Assembly (NCBI GenBank): GCA_941918925.1
Contig: OW799234.1
Span: 123,217,395 to 123,281,394 of the forward strand
Direction of reading: 5' to 3'
DNA length: 64,000 nt
Origin: Phyto melanocephala
Lineage: Eukaryota; Arthropoda; Insecta; Diptera; Rhinophoridae
Positions 10,576 to 22,962 of the stretch are shown here, one piece after another (position 1 is the stretch's first letter; each line of letters opens with the position of its first letter). The position numbers and the translations under genes are program-made. The notes under the pieces are model-generated. The model saw only the letters and a list, made by a program, of their open reading frames with translations. It searched no databases and was not told the origin of the DNA.

Positions 10576-10680
10576 TTTTCCGTCTGTCTTTTTTTATACA
10601 TAGAGTTTGACAAACATTGGCATACACAAAAATAATCAGCTGGGCCGGCACCGCCACCTGTATAAGTGTACCCTTTGTAC
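10576..10680 (+). repeat. Dispersed repeat copy 2, right part
   Basis: GAGTTTGACAAACATTGG, AATCAGCTGGGCCGGCACCG and CCACCTGTATAAGTGTACCC match repeat copy 1 (4975-5075, minus strand). With the left part at 9600-9694 it makes one element split by the DINE-1-like insertion. Confidence 0.5.
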
Positions 10681-11520
10681 AAAATGTGTTACCAAAATAG
10701 GGACAAATTTAAATCCGGCGTTAATGTTGGGATACCCGATTTAACACAAAAAATGTCAGAAATCAATATTAAAGAATTACTAGAGGGCAAGGGTATAAAA
10801 ATTAATAGGACATGGGCACTTTTTTGAAATTCACTGTACAAGAGGTAAAAATTGTTCTATTTTGTATTTTCTTTTAAATAAACAGTTTCGAACACACATA
10901 CATAAATTTAACAATAGCACATAAATTAATTTTTATTGCCTAATAATATATGGGAGCTATTTAGGTTAAATTTCTGGGAGGGATAGCAAAGGTACCCAAA
11001 AAGGGAGAAAATGTATATAATTCCTAATTACCAATATTTATAGAAGGAGTTTTACCAGACACAAAAATTTATGTGATTTAGTAAAACTTGCAACACATTC
11101 ATAACAGGGCAAAAAAGGAAAATTCGAGAAAACATTAAAATATTTTATTGTTAAAACCTAAAACATTTGAACATTATTTATAACGGAGTATTTAGACTTG
11201 AAATCAAGATAAGCTTAGCATAATCCCACATTGATGTGCAACTATATGCTAAGAAAACGGTACTAGGTCCTAGATGGTTAAATCCGGACTCCAGCTGGCA
11301 AAGAAAAAAGAATGAAGTTTCACTGATAAATAGTCGTAGAAGGAAATAATTGATAACAATAAAAATTGGCCAGCAGTATATACTATCCAAAGATGCTTTA
11401 AAATATCTAGGGTTAAAGATAGATTCGAGTACAAGTTAATATTCTTTTTCAACAACTTCTACTTAATTGATTCTTATCAATGCTTAGATCACACATAAAG
11501 TACCTGTAACAATACAATTT
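10681..11520. other. Intergenic, nothing recognised
   Basis: AT-rich with short frames on both strands, none with family motifs. Confidence 0.5.
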
Positions 11521-11529
11521 AATTGTTGG

Positions 11530-11800
11530 AAAAGTTGTAAGTGCCACGCCCATATAAAGTATATAATATTTTGAAATCATTTTATTAACCAACTTTTATC
11601 AAACTTTACGCACACATAGGGATCATGTGACAGTAATATTAAATAGTTAGACAAGCGGGCAGTGACACACCAATACAAAGTAAACATCCTTTTTCATATG
11701 TACTTTACCTTAATCAACATAGAGTTCCCCAGCTAATTAAATTTAATGTTTTAAAAAGTAGGCAGTATTACGCTCATATAGGCTTCTTGTTTAAGTCCGA
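11530..11800. repeat. Decayed copy of the Helitron minisatellite
   Basis: Diverged units recur about 120 bp apart: GTGCCACGCCCATATAAAG, GGGCAGTGACACACCAATAC and AGGCAGTATTACGCTCATAT, with weak traces of the ACTTTACGCACACATA block. It appears to be an old Helitron-like copy whose ends are lost. Confidence 0.45.
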
Positions 11801-11898
11801 TAGAACTTACGAAAGGGGGTACGTGAAACAATTTGTCATACTGTTCACTTTTTAACTTTTATGATCAGAATACGCTGGCAAATCATTATGGATAGATC

Positions 11899-12415
11899 GA
11901 TGTTTGAACAACGCCACCAAAATATCAGAATTTACTTTGAACAGTAGTCATAGATGTTGAATCGCGAAATTGTGTTAAGCGATGAGTCATTTTTGGTTTA
12001 ACAAATTCGTTAATAAACAAAATTGCTGCATATATTGTGAGACCAATTCACAACAAATCCTACAGAATCCATTACAACCCGAAAAATGGTGGTTCAACCT
12101 TGGTGCCATCATTGGACTTATTTCCTAAAAAAAAATTAAGCCACACCATCAATCAATTATTTTTTTTTGAAAATATGGATTACATTGAGCCGCGCGAAAT
12201 GTGGTTTTAACAGGATGGCTCTAGGTGTCATACGGCGACCTCAACTACCGATTTATTAAATTAAAAATAAAACGATAAGTTGTTATATAGAAATGAACCT
12301 GTCAATTAAGCACCAAGGTGGTGCGATTTGACATAAATTCTTATTATTTCGAACTTTGAGATGAAAAGTTTTTAAACAGTAATATTTTTGGCGGCTGCGT
12401 ATGAAATAATAAACA
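11899..12415 (+). pseudogene. Decayed rosa-like mariner transposase
   Basis: Starts with ATG and MFEQRHQNIRIYF, the N-terminal block of the family. After a large deletion, SDESF at 11978 marks the first catalytic Asp. A frame-broken NKQNC trace follows, then WF-stop-QDGSRCHTA near 12205, the second Asp block. Several stops and deletions show it is dead. Confidence 0.6.
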
Positions 12416-13099
12416 AAAGGTTTTTATTTCACATTTTCACAAAGCAAGAATTGAGCTTCAGCTTATAATTTCAATTCGTTGCAATAGTAAAAATGTAGGA
12501 TTTTTTTTGTACAAGTTACTTTTAACTTAATGCTACTAGTTTGCCTTTAAGGTTATTTGCAGCGTAAAGTTTGATTAATAAAAAAGTAAGAATTTTAGTT
12601 TTGCATTAGCAAGTTTTTATTTTGTTTTTGCAATTAATCTTTAAGATTAACATATTTATTTATCATAAATATAAATGGAACGTTTTTAAAAGAAAGTGCA
12701 AAACACTTCCTAAACATAATACATGTGTGTGTGTGTGTGTAAGTAATAATTATTTTTCTAAATACTTTAGTCAAATTTAAGTTATAAAATATTAAATAGA
12801 TATTTCTAACGTGTTATTATAAGATTTTTGGAAAACGGTTTTATATGTATTTCATTAAACCAACCAAAAAAATTTATTTTTCTATTAAGAAATAAGTCAT
12901 TGAGTTTAATTACGACAAAAAAAAAGAACAACAATTTTATAGCAGTTTTAATTTGCAATGGACTGTTTCCTTTTAAAACAAAAAAGCCTTAAATGAAAGA
13001 AAAAGACATAGACAACCAATTTACTTACAAGAGAAATTGAGACAAGAATTAAAAAAAAAATAAAGATTAAATAAATTAAAAAAGAAACTTGTAAAAACT
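12416..13099. other. PDXDC1 3' flank and probable 3' UTR
   Basis: AT-rich sequence downstream (on the minus strand) of the PDXDC1 stop codon. The proximal part is probably 3' UTR. A (GT)n run lies at 12724-12741. No other feature is supported. Confidence 0.5.
12873..12878 (-). promoter_or_regulatory. Candidate poly(A) signal of PDXDC1
   Basis: AATAAA on the minus strand about 220 bp past the PDXDC1 stop codon. The distance is plausible but the motif is common in such AT-rich DNA. Confidence 0.3.
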
Positions 13100-16000
13100 T
13101 TATGAACTATTAGCATTAGCAGTTAGATTTGCAGTTATATTAATATTGGGATTTTCTTTTTTATCACTAATAATTGCACTATTACTTATTGTTGCTAATT
13201 CTGGTGCTGAAGCTCCACTACTTTGGCTAACTGTACAATTGTGATCATCCAAAGTTACCGATCCATTTACCGGTCCGTTTTGAGATGGTGCTGTTGTAGT
13301 TGATGCATCTGTTGTAGCAATAGTTGTTGCATCCTTACATGCTTCGTTAGTTGTTGCCGCAGAGTTGGATGATGTCTGGGGATTACTGTTGGGAAATACG
13401 GGCGGTATTTCGTTGGTTGCTGCAATAATGGGTGTTTGGACCATGGGTGTGGGAGGAGATTTATTAGCAGGTAGTTGACCATGCGTTCCAGACATTTGCA
13501 TATGGTATCTTAAAGAGGAAAAATTATAGTACCCTGATATTATTTTTTATCTACACCATTTCCAATTGTATTTCAGAAATTTCCAATTATATTTCAGAAA
13601 TTTCTAATTGTATTTCAGAAATTTTAATTTATATTTCAGAAATTTCTAATTATATTTCTTATTATATTTCTAAAATACAATTGGAAAGTTCTGAAATACA
13701 AATAGCAATTTCTGAAATATGATTTGAAATTTCTGAAACATGATTGGAAATTTCTAAAATATAAATGGAAGTTTCCGAAATATAATTAAATAAAGTAAAA
13801 TTTAAAATTTTCCCCCATATTCATACTTTATCTATAAGACAAATTTTGAATTAAGTTTTTTTTTATTTGATTGATTTTAAAATTAATTTTGGGTAAGATA
13901 TTCTTAAATGTTTTTAAATATATAAATTTTGGAAGATTTTTTAAATTTTTATATTTATATTCAAAATTTAATTCGGCCTCAAAACAAAATATTTTTTTAA
14001 GTCGTTGTTGGACACACGTTTTATTAATAGGACATAAGTATACATATTTTTTGGGACAATTATTAAATTTTTTTTTCTGAAATGGTTGGCACAAAGATAA
14101 ACAAAAATAAATAAATAAAAATTTTAACCTAAAAGCTTTTTTTTTTTTTGTAATTAAAGCGTTTGAACTAATTTTTTTCAATAACATTTTTTTTGTAAAA
14201 ATCAAGGCATATTAATTCATCAGGTAATTGCAGTTCGCAGAATTTTTTTTTGTTTATATTTTTTACAAATGAAGTTTGACATTCGAAATTAATGAGTGAA
14301 GAGAGAAATTTGTTTTTTATCTATAGACTTTGACAGTTGAAATTTAAAATAAGTGAAGAAAAAAATTATCAGCTGACGAAACAAAACTACCTGATGAGTA
14401 AATGTGCCTTGGTAAAAATATTTTAATACAAAGTTGAGAGCGTTTTTTTTGAGAAAAAGTTATCTTATAAAAATATTTTAAAAATTGTTGGAAATTTAAA
14501 AAAAAAATTATTTATAAATTTCGGCATACTTAAAATACTTAAACTTGGAACCATAATAAATAACCCAATAAATAAAAAATATTACAAAATTAATCTAATC
14601 AAAATTATGTAAAATAAATACAAACATTTAGACAAACTGCATAACCAATGGTTTATATTTCATTAAAGTTATAATAGGAAACAAGATTTAAAAAAAAAAA
14701 CTTACTTGTATATATTTTCAGTCGACTCCACTACACCCTGTGTTAAATTTAAGCTCCTTCCCTTGATACCAGCCTCTTTGACTGGTGGGGACCACCAGTT
14801 GAATACTCTTCCCACCACTGGCACATGGCGTAAAATGCCTTCTTGCCACAGCTTCTCCTCAGTTTCCCGCTGCAAATCAGCAGTAGCGGCTTGTATGCCC
14901 TACAAGCATTAGAGGAATACATGTATTTAAAGAAAAAATGCTAACCATTACTCACCCTTTTAACAATTTCCGACATGGTATCTAAAACTCTTGAATTCTC
15001 CTGAACATTTTTACCCATCGATACCACTAAATCCAATAACTCTTCCACATCGGTTTCATGTGTTACCATACCAAATCGTACACATATCAAACCATCTGGT
15101 CCTTCGCCCAGCGAAAAGGCATTATCAGTGGCTTTTAAAGTTTCCACCAAATCAACATTTAATTTGTTGAGTTCAGTTTTAGCTTGGTCGGTAAGTAGAG
15201 TTTCCCATCCTTCGGGCACAAAACGTACACCGCCCATACCAGCCCATTCGGGTAAATTAACTAAACGTAAAACATCACTCTGCTCCACGAGATACATGAA
15301 TGTTGCTTTATGCTTAATAGTGGCTCTTAAAATATCCACATGGGTCTCCAAGCTGTGCGCAAAATTCTCTAAATTCTCAGCTGTTGGTGGTTGCTCACCC
15401 AAGCTTAATTCTAGGGGACAATAGCGTATGCAAGTGCCATAAACGGCATGTTCAATGATTTCAAAATCAAACTATAATTAAATAAAATATTGAATTAAAA
15501 AACATCTTTGTAAGTACACGGACTTACATTAGGGCAATCCCTTTGCAATATTTGGCCTAGCCAAGAATTTAAACGATCAAAATATGAGGCATTCTGAAGT
15601 TTTTCCAAGGACTTTACACCTTCTAGGGAAGTAGTGTCATCACCTGCAGTTGTAACGGTTGTACTGCCATCAAATTGAAAAACTACTACCGACGCAGCCG
15701 TTTCAAAAATTAGCTATTTGAGAAACATGTATATTATTTTTAAAATCTTGTCAACTTTACGAAAAAACGGAAACTTACATTGACATCTAAAGGTTTATTA
15801 ATAACATCTACTAAAGATTTTCCGGATTGAGCACCAGGAGCTCGACTCTAGAATATTCAATATATCAATAATGTTATTTTTTTCAAAATCGCTTTAAGGT
15901 AACTTTAATAATATCGCTGACCACAAGTGGAAAGATCCAAACTCGCATGTTTTACGTAATTGTGTTTTTCAGTGATTCCAAAACAATTTACTTAAATATG

Positions 16001-17746
16001 CCTCGACACAAAAAGTTAATACAATGATATCAAAATCATCTTTTACATGTAATTTTCCAAAAGAAGTTACGTTTTTAAAATACAGTTTCTGTTACGTTTT
16101 TTATTTGGGTTAGCGTCTTTTTACTTGTGACCAACGTCACAAGTAAAGACTTGGGACCGTGTCAGATGAACGACAATATGACATCAATGAGACCTTGTTG
16201 TTACTTACAATAAGGCTAAACAACGTTTTGGAATTACAAAAAACTAAAGTTTTTATAGTAAAATGCAATTCAAAATATTTGTTCCTCGATAGTATAGTGA
16301 TCGTATCACCATAAAATGTCTTAAGTTATATAAATACCTACCACGACCTTAATGCCTTCACATTCTGAAGCGATTTCAAATAGAATACTGCATGTTTGGA
16401 AAGCTACATGTATACGTTCTGAGATTGAGTCACGACCTAAAGCTTGTAAACTAGTCCACAAAGATAATGCATTGAGACGACGCGATAAAATGGGATCAGA
16501 CTCAAAAGAGTTTAAGGCAGCATTTTGAAGTTGACGATGAAGGAGCTAGAAATGCAATTTTGATAAATAAACTCTAGTTTCGACAATTAATTAAACTTAC
16601 AACAATAGGCAGACTGGGTACACCTAACCAACTGCCCAAGCATAATACTATAGAATCTACATAAGAACTTATCTGAAAGAAAACAAAAAGTATTAAAATG
16701 TTTTAAACTAAAAAATGTAATTATTTTTCAAATTTACCACTTCTGGTCCTTGAGAACAAACGAGAGCTGCTAAGCCATGTCCAGTGGCATGTAACCATAA
16801 ATTGTGCGTTTTGCAAATATCATGCATTCTTAGTAAATTATCTACATAGCCACATAGTGAAGCACCGATATCAGCTACTACCAATAGAGGAGTTCGTTGA
16901 GAGGCCAAATCAATTTGTATTTGTCTTTGCAGCAGTGACAAATCCATAGTTCCGAACGTTGTATTGGCCGGAATTAAGCGTATTGCATCCAAGGGTATAC
17001 CCAATTGGCGACAAGCATATTGCAAACGCATTGGAGTGGTATTTTCTGATATATATAAACATGGATGGGCTAAAGCTGGTATACCACCTTCTAAATAGCC
17101 CGGACAACGGGCTACTATTGCCAGACGTACTACTCGCAGAATAGCATCGGCATTATCATTGTGAAAGCTACTAGCTGGATCCATAAACCTAAACAAAGTC
17201 CCCAGCCAGTGTGTGGTATCACCAGCTATATTACCAGTCAAACGCACCAACTGTTTGCGATCTAAATGCGACAAATAGGCCACTATACTATGTGATATTA
17301 AAGCTAAATGTGAAACATCATCTAAAGCCGGTAAAGGAAATTCCGGTTCATCCTCAGAATCAGCATATGAAATAAGTTGTTCCAAGGATTTTAAGATTTC
17401 CGACGGAGGCTTACGACTGCCATGGAGTAGTGCCACTACATTCACCGAGCTGGCGTCTGCCGACGAAGACAAATTTTCAGTATTGTCTGTCGCATTAGAT
17501 GGATTTGCATTGTAGTCAATCGACTGTACCACATCAGTGGGAGATTGGGTTGTTTTAACATTTTCTAAACGTTGCAAAACTTGGGAGGTTTTCAATTCTA
17601 GTTCAGCTAAACCGGAACGTATCTGTAGACATTAAAACGTAATTAGAAAAAATAATAATTATATGAATAAAATGTCTTATTACGCTTGAAGCAGCAATTT
17701 CGTGTTGTTGAGCTTCTTTTTTATCGTCATCACACGCACCGGACAT
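13100..17746 (-). CDS. PDXDC1: PDXDC1 orthologue: PLP-dependent decarboxylase domain-containing protein (nine exons)
   Basis: Orthologue of vertebrate PDXDC1 and Drosophila CG1486, fold-type I proteins of the group II decarboxylase family with no settled reaction. Exons: 17746-17684, 17622-16738, 16672-16601, 16545-16342, 15847-15779, 15713-15528, 15471-14956, 14899-14706, 13508-13100. All introns are GT-AG. The first seven are phase 0 and the last is phase 2. Together they give 865 codons plus stop. Start: MSGACDDDKKEAQQHE, the first ATG in frame. The decarboxylase-like domain spans roughly residues 85-560 and includes HDICKTHNLWLH and DSIVLCLGSWLGVPSLP. In group II enzymes these correspond to the pyridine-binding Asp motif and the Schiff-base Lys motif, but here the residues are Thr301 and Ser330. 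The last exon encodes a Thr/Ser/Asn/Pro-rich tail that is probably disordered. No signal peptide or membrane segment is visible. Identification is strong, catalytic role is doubtful. Confidence 0.93.
13558..13795. repeat. Tandem and inverted AAATTTC/CAGAAAT repeats in PDXDC1 intron 8
   Basis: About five head-to-tail units of roughly 22 bp (TTTCAGAAATTTCTAATTAT) run from 13560 to 13660. They are followed by about five units in opposite orientation up to 13790. The two halves can pair into an imperfect hairpin with arms of about 100 nt in the primary transcript. Confidence 0.7.
14203..14411. mobile_element. hAT-type MITE in PDXDC1 intron 8
   Basis: A 209-bp non-coding element with inverted ends CAAGGCATATTAATTCATCA and, on the minus strand, CAAGGCACATTTACTCATCA. 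The 8-bp sequence GTAAAAAT sits directly on both sides, a target duplication of hAT length. A second 210-bp copy is at 54565-54774. Confidence 0.75.
16120..16147. other. Perfect 12-bp hairpin in PDXDC1 intron 4
   Basis: TTTACTTGTGAC, a CAAC loop, then GTCACAAGTAAA. Intron 4 (494 nt) is much longer than the neighbouring introns of 55-65 nt, so it may carry an old insertion. Confidence 0.5.
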
Positions 17747-20270
17747 TTTATCTATTATTTTCTTCTTTTTTTTGGATCACACACAAATTGTTCTTTATTT
17801 TGCTTAATCTTTAACCCAATTTATACTTAAAACCAAATTTGAAAACTCCACGTATTTTATTTACTTTGCTGTGTGTATGTATATGTTTGTTTTGATATTA
17901 AAATAACATTTATCCAATCTTTATTTTTCTTTCGTTTAAAGTGTTTAAAACTATTCACTTATTTTATCAATGCCGTCGTCAGTGTTTTCCACATATTCTG
18001 CAGTATTTTCTATTATTTGTTCTTTTTTGTAAACGTCAATTGTAAACAAAGTCTACACAACATTGCAATGCTGCCAATGCATGAATTTGGAAATAATGCT
18101 TTTTTGATTTATTGGGTGAAAATTGAATTCAAGGAGTAAATAAATACACTTTGTTAAAAAGATTATTTTAAATTTTAATTATTTGATAACATCTCTGCGT
18201 ATAAGTGATGAAGAGAAATAAAAGTATATTCAAAAAATAATTTTTTAATGAAAATTTATAACAAGGTATATTGAAGATGGATATGCCTTGATATGTATAA
18301 ATACATATTTATATATACCTATAATAAGTACTTATTTAAAAACATTGATATAGGAATAATGTTCTATTAAAAGTCAAAGAAGGTGGAAACAAAAAAATTA
18401 ATCTTGTTTTTAAATATTGACTTAATTTTTGTTTTTTTATAGCTAGGTATTAAGTATTTAATTCTTCAAAGCTTTGCTACTTTTGTTAAACTACAAATAT
18501 GTTGAGTTAGTTTTTATCTTATCTTTTGATGTTTGATATTTTTTTTGGCGATAAATCAGTAAATAACTTTTTATATTAAATATTTTAACGTTTAATGTTG
18601 TTTTAAATTAACAATAACTTTATTTAACTCTCGTGCCCTTTTACAGTATACATTACTGTTAAAAAGTCTCCACGTTTACATATGTTTTGTTAACACTAAA
18701 ATGAATGGAACAACAACTCTGTGTTTATTATATCAACACTGTGTTTAACATTTACCGCTATTTCTATTGCCACAAAAGAAGTTGGTTGTGCGTCTTTAAA
18801 TTTGTAAAATAAATTTATTCAATAATCCGGGATTTATTGTGGTTAAAAACAAATAGATTCGTTTAAATACATTTCGTTGTAAACGTGTATAAATGATTTT
18901 GGTTTTAGCGATACGAATATCAATTAATATGTTTGTGTGCAAACTTGACAAAGGTCGGTTCAATGAATGTGCTTTTTTAGTGCAAGTGGTCAATGCATAT
19001 TTTGTGAAACAGTGAAATGTTTTTTTTTCTAAATTATATTTGATATCATCATACATTTAAAAAAAAAAGCTTTTCACAAACGAGAATTGATAATATAAAC
19101 CAACGAATTTATGTAAGTGTTTTAAGTTTATTTCACACCTTTAAAAATGACAAAGTTTAATTGTGTAAAAACCAAAATAGAAGGTAATTAACATAGTAGG
19201 TAGTATGTTATTTATATGTACATATACATACTTATGTATATTAAATACACAATATATTAAAATAATTTTCAATTTATTTTTTTAACAAAATAATAAGAGG
19301 TCAAACAATTACTATAAATAATAGTTAAAGGATAAAAACTGAAGAATTTTTATAGTATTGAATAAAAGAATAAGAAGGTATATGAGCTATTAATTTTTAA
19401 AATAGTGTAAGTCCATTCACATACATACATATGTACATATGTACATATATGTGGAGATATTTTAAAGTTTGTGTTTAAATTCATTTTCAAAATGAATGGC
19501 TCAAATATGATTACCTATCGTCGTCACCTTAAAAACTATCTGCAGTTTTCAAAAATTTACAGGAGAGGGAAAAAACGGTATAAAATTGGAACTATTTGCA
19601 ATATTGAAACGAAAATGATCAACATATGTATATTGATTAAAATGAAACCAGAAATATGTATGAATGTAGTATTGATTGAGAAAATTTTGATTTTTGAACC
19701 ACAGCTTATGTTATGTCACTTAGGTTCTTTGGAATTGTAAGAATCTGACCAAATAACCTATCAGCAGTACTAATACGTATGAATAAATAACAATTTCTTT
19801 ATAAATATGAATATTATATGCAGTTATAGTTTAAGTTAAAATTAAAATTTAACAGTTATGGTTTAAGAAAAAAAAAAGAATTTTATGTTTGTTTAAATTA
19901 CACCATGCAACAAAATTAAACTTTTGTCGTGATTTTTGATGATTTATTTTTCTCTTTTTTAAGTACGTTACGATCTTCTAGGTAATAACTTAGTAATAAG
20001 TTGGTCATTTGTAATATTAGATGTCCAAAATTTCGCAAAACAAAATTTTTATAAAACTTAATTTATTTAATTTATTTATCAGACAATTTGATCTAATTTT
20101 GTTACCTAAATATGCAGTTGTTGAACAACAGCGTTCACACTCATTGCTTGTATGTAATATAGCTAATAACTAGTTATACGAAGACAGCAGATATACTCCT
20201 TTCTTTCCCCCTGAAATAATAACAATGTAACATACATATATTTGAAAAACCTCATTTTTTTGTTGGCGAC
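17747..20270. other. PDXDC1 5' flank and intergenic AT-rich stretch
   Basis: The promoter and 5' UTR of PDXDC1 should lie just above 17746, but I cannot place a core promoter element with confidence. The remainder is AT-rich with short frames on both strands that match no family I recognise. Confidence 0.5.
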
Positions 20271-20436
20271 TTTTGAAAAATTATTAAAGTTTTTCAGACT
20301 TTTTCAATAAGTAGTTTAATGTGAAATTTATCAGTGTTATCGCTGTTTGTTTCAATAACCCAAAACTCAATGAAGTCATGGTGTTCTTCATTATCATCAT
20401 TTAATTAAGATGTTTTTTTTAACTTGCACAACTTAA

Positions 20437-20690
20437 AGGCATTGGTAAGACATTAATAATTGCCAAATGAATTTCATGTGCAAAAGATAGTTGCTGATTA
20501 GGTGCAATATTTTTTCGACTTTCAGCATTGCAGAAGCTCTGTCTGTTGTGAAGCCCACTATTTCACTAGACAGTGATACACCAAACTCATCTAACTTTTT
20601 CTCTAAAAGTTGAATCAAAATCACTTCCAGAATAATAAATATTAATAAATTATTAAATAAATAATCCAAATTTAGAAAAAAACGGGATTT
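20437..20690 (-). pseudogene. hAT transposase remnant
   Basis: The minus strand encodes a LDEFGVSLSSEIVGFTTDRA block and SAMLKVEK, then, after a frameshift, a QLSFAHEIHLAIINVLP block. This is the IxGxTTDGAxxMxKVG ... QLCFAHxxHLAVxDVLY region of insect hAT/BED-type transposases, around their second catalytic Asp (TTD). The N-terminal BED finger and C-terminal dimerisation region are not found. A broken fragment. Confidence 0.6.
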
Positions 20691-21803
20691 CCTATCACTA
20701 CCATTTGTTAGGCATTATATAAATTTGACAGAAAGTATTTCATTCGTGGGGGGAATTACACTACGTCTGCTCTTATCTTAACCATTTTTGGCTGTAATAA
20801 GGAAATTGTCGTCAAAATTGCTCGTACGAAGTTTCAACTAAGTTACGTAAATAGTTTACTTTATATGACATTAAATGTATTTTTTTTTGTTTGGGGGATA
20901 TTATGCCCTCTGCTTTGATCCTATCTATTTTTTCTATCTCAAAATTTGTTAAATTTTTATGGGAGGTACCACGCCCACATAAAAAATAAAACAAGAATAT
21001 ATATAGGATAGACCTAGAGTATTGGTGAAAAAATTTTAAAGATTAAATAAGTAGTTTCGAAGAATACTAATTACATATGTATAAACAAATATTTCCTCTT
21101 TATTATAATAGCACAGAAGTATAGATGGTGCAGCGTGTAACAGTAATTTAAGATAAAGTTAATATACATATGTATGTATGCAAAACTTTATTTCATTTAT
21201 TAATAGTTTGAAAGAACTTAAAAAATATTTTATTCATAGAAAACACAAGGATGAATGTTTTATAAAACTTTTTTAAATTTATATTAATAATTACCTGAAA
21301 AAAACGTAAAAAAAATAATTAGGGAGTTGGACGTTTTTTGCTAGAAAATAAAACTTACCGCAATTAAAAAAATTTAGCGTAACATGGCTTCGAAATGGCG
21401 TACCGTGCATTTTACGTTTCTTGCAAAAATTTTGTTCAGCTAAATTTTTAGTCTTAGCTGCTTGAATATGTTTTTTAAATATCGTTCCATAAATATCGTT
21501 CATTAAATCCGATGACTGCGTGAACAACTTAAAGACTGTTATATTTTCCCCTTCTAAGCATTTTTAAACCAACTTCAAAGTGTTTCAGAAAGGAGCTGTC
21601 CAAGCCATTATGCTTTCGCCTCTGTGCTTTATTAATTGTAAACTTTGAGGTTTGCTGTAAGTGTTGGGGTCGCCATACATACCTTTTTCCATTACTACCA
21701 ATCAAACAAAACTTTAATTAGTCACTTCAGGGAAAACTTTTCCAATATTTGAGATTCATATCGGAATGCTCCAAGGTAAACTGATTTTCGACTTTAAAAT
21801 GTA
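20690..21803. other. Intergenic, possible further hAT debris
   Basis: Minus-strand frames at 20812-20994 and 21291-21527 could be further decayed hAT coding sequence, but they show no diagnostic motif. GGTACCACGCCCACAT at 20965-20980 recalls the Helitron minisatellite. Confidence 0.3.
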
Positions 21804-22962
21804 TTTTTATACCCTCACCAAAAAAATGGCGGGGGGTATATTCATTTTGTCATTTCGTTTGTAACACAACAAAATATCCCCTTTTAGACCCCATATATTT
21901 TCTGAATCGTGGTTTAATATTATGACGATATAGTAGCTATGTCCGTCCGTCTGTTGAAAACACGATAGAGATCGAACCGAAAAAGCTAGGGGGCTCAAAT
22001 TTTGCCAGAATATTTCTCATGGTTTGTTTAGTATTGAAAATGGGCTAAATCGGAATATTAGGAAGAGAGTTATAGCTCGTAATGCAAGAGTAGGTAGGTA
22101 GTAGGTAAGAGGTAGAGCCATGAAACTTCGATTATATATTTCCTGAGTGAAAGCAATATTTTTTCCTGAAAATTGCTTAAATCTATGAATTGGGAAAAGA
22201 GTTATAGATCAAAATGTACGAAAATTTATACAGCACAGTGTATTTTTCGGTATATTTAAATTTTAAAACCTAATAAAACTGACAAAATAAGATGTACGAT
22301 TCTTTGCTTTTTGGTCAAAGGCTTTGTTCTAGCGGGAAATAAATGTGACACGCCTACTTTTACGCCCTCCTCCCATATAACGCTTCATCACAAATTCATA
22401 TTATTTCTCTATGAATAAAGATTTTGGACGAGTAAAGGACTCTATATTGAAATATCTGAGTTGAATTTATTAGCAGAAACTACCTCGACACGCCTATTAT
22501 AACGCCCACTTTTCACGTAATCTGCTGTTAATAAAATTGAAATGCCTATAAAACCAACAACATTACAAGTATAATGATGAAATTCGCTACATATATCCTT
22601 CTAGTCAATTTCGTTGTTATGCCAGAAAATTTAGGTGACATGCCCACTTAAACGCCTACCTCCCATATAACGGTTTTTAGAAGAATAAAGGCTTATATTG
22701 AAATATCTCAGTTCTATTTATTAGCAGACACTATATTGACACGCCTGCCTTAACGCCCACTTTCATTGAAGGACTAAATTTACGAAAACATTTTACTAGC
22801 ATATAGAAGTTATACAAAGAAACTGATATATATTTTAGTATAAAGAGATTATTCCATAGCGATTACTGTTAGTAACAAATATGTTATACATTTTGTGCTA
22901 TAAAAGCACACAAAATTGGTGGTGGGTATAAAAGATTCGGCACAGCCGAATATAGTGCTCTT
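21804..22962 (+). mobile_element. DINE-like element, family Y copy 1
   Basis: Starts TTTTTATACCCTCACC and contains TTTTAGACCCCATATATTTT and GTAGCTATGTCCGTCCGTC, the DINE-1 order but a different body from family X. Internal blocks ACGCCCACTTTTCACG and CGCCTACCTCCCATATAACG are reiterated. The 3' end is the shared hairpin TTCGGCACAGCCGAA followed by TATAGTGCTCTTG. No protein is encoded. Confidence 0.7.

Noticed and set aside
13828..14205. 125-codon minus-strand frame within PDXDC1 intron 8
   Set aside because: Lys/Asn/Phe/Ile-only composition expected from AT-rich intron DNA, and it overlaps the end of a MITE.
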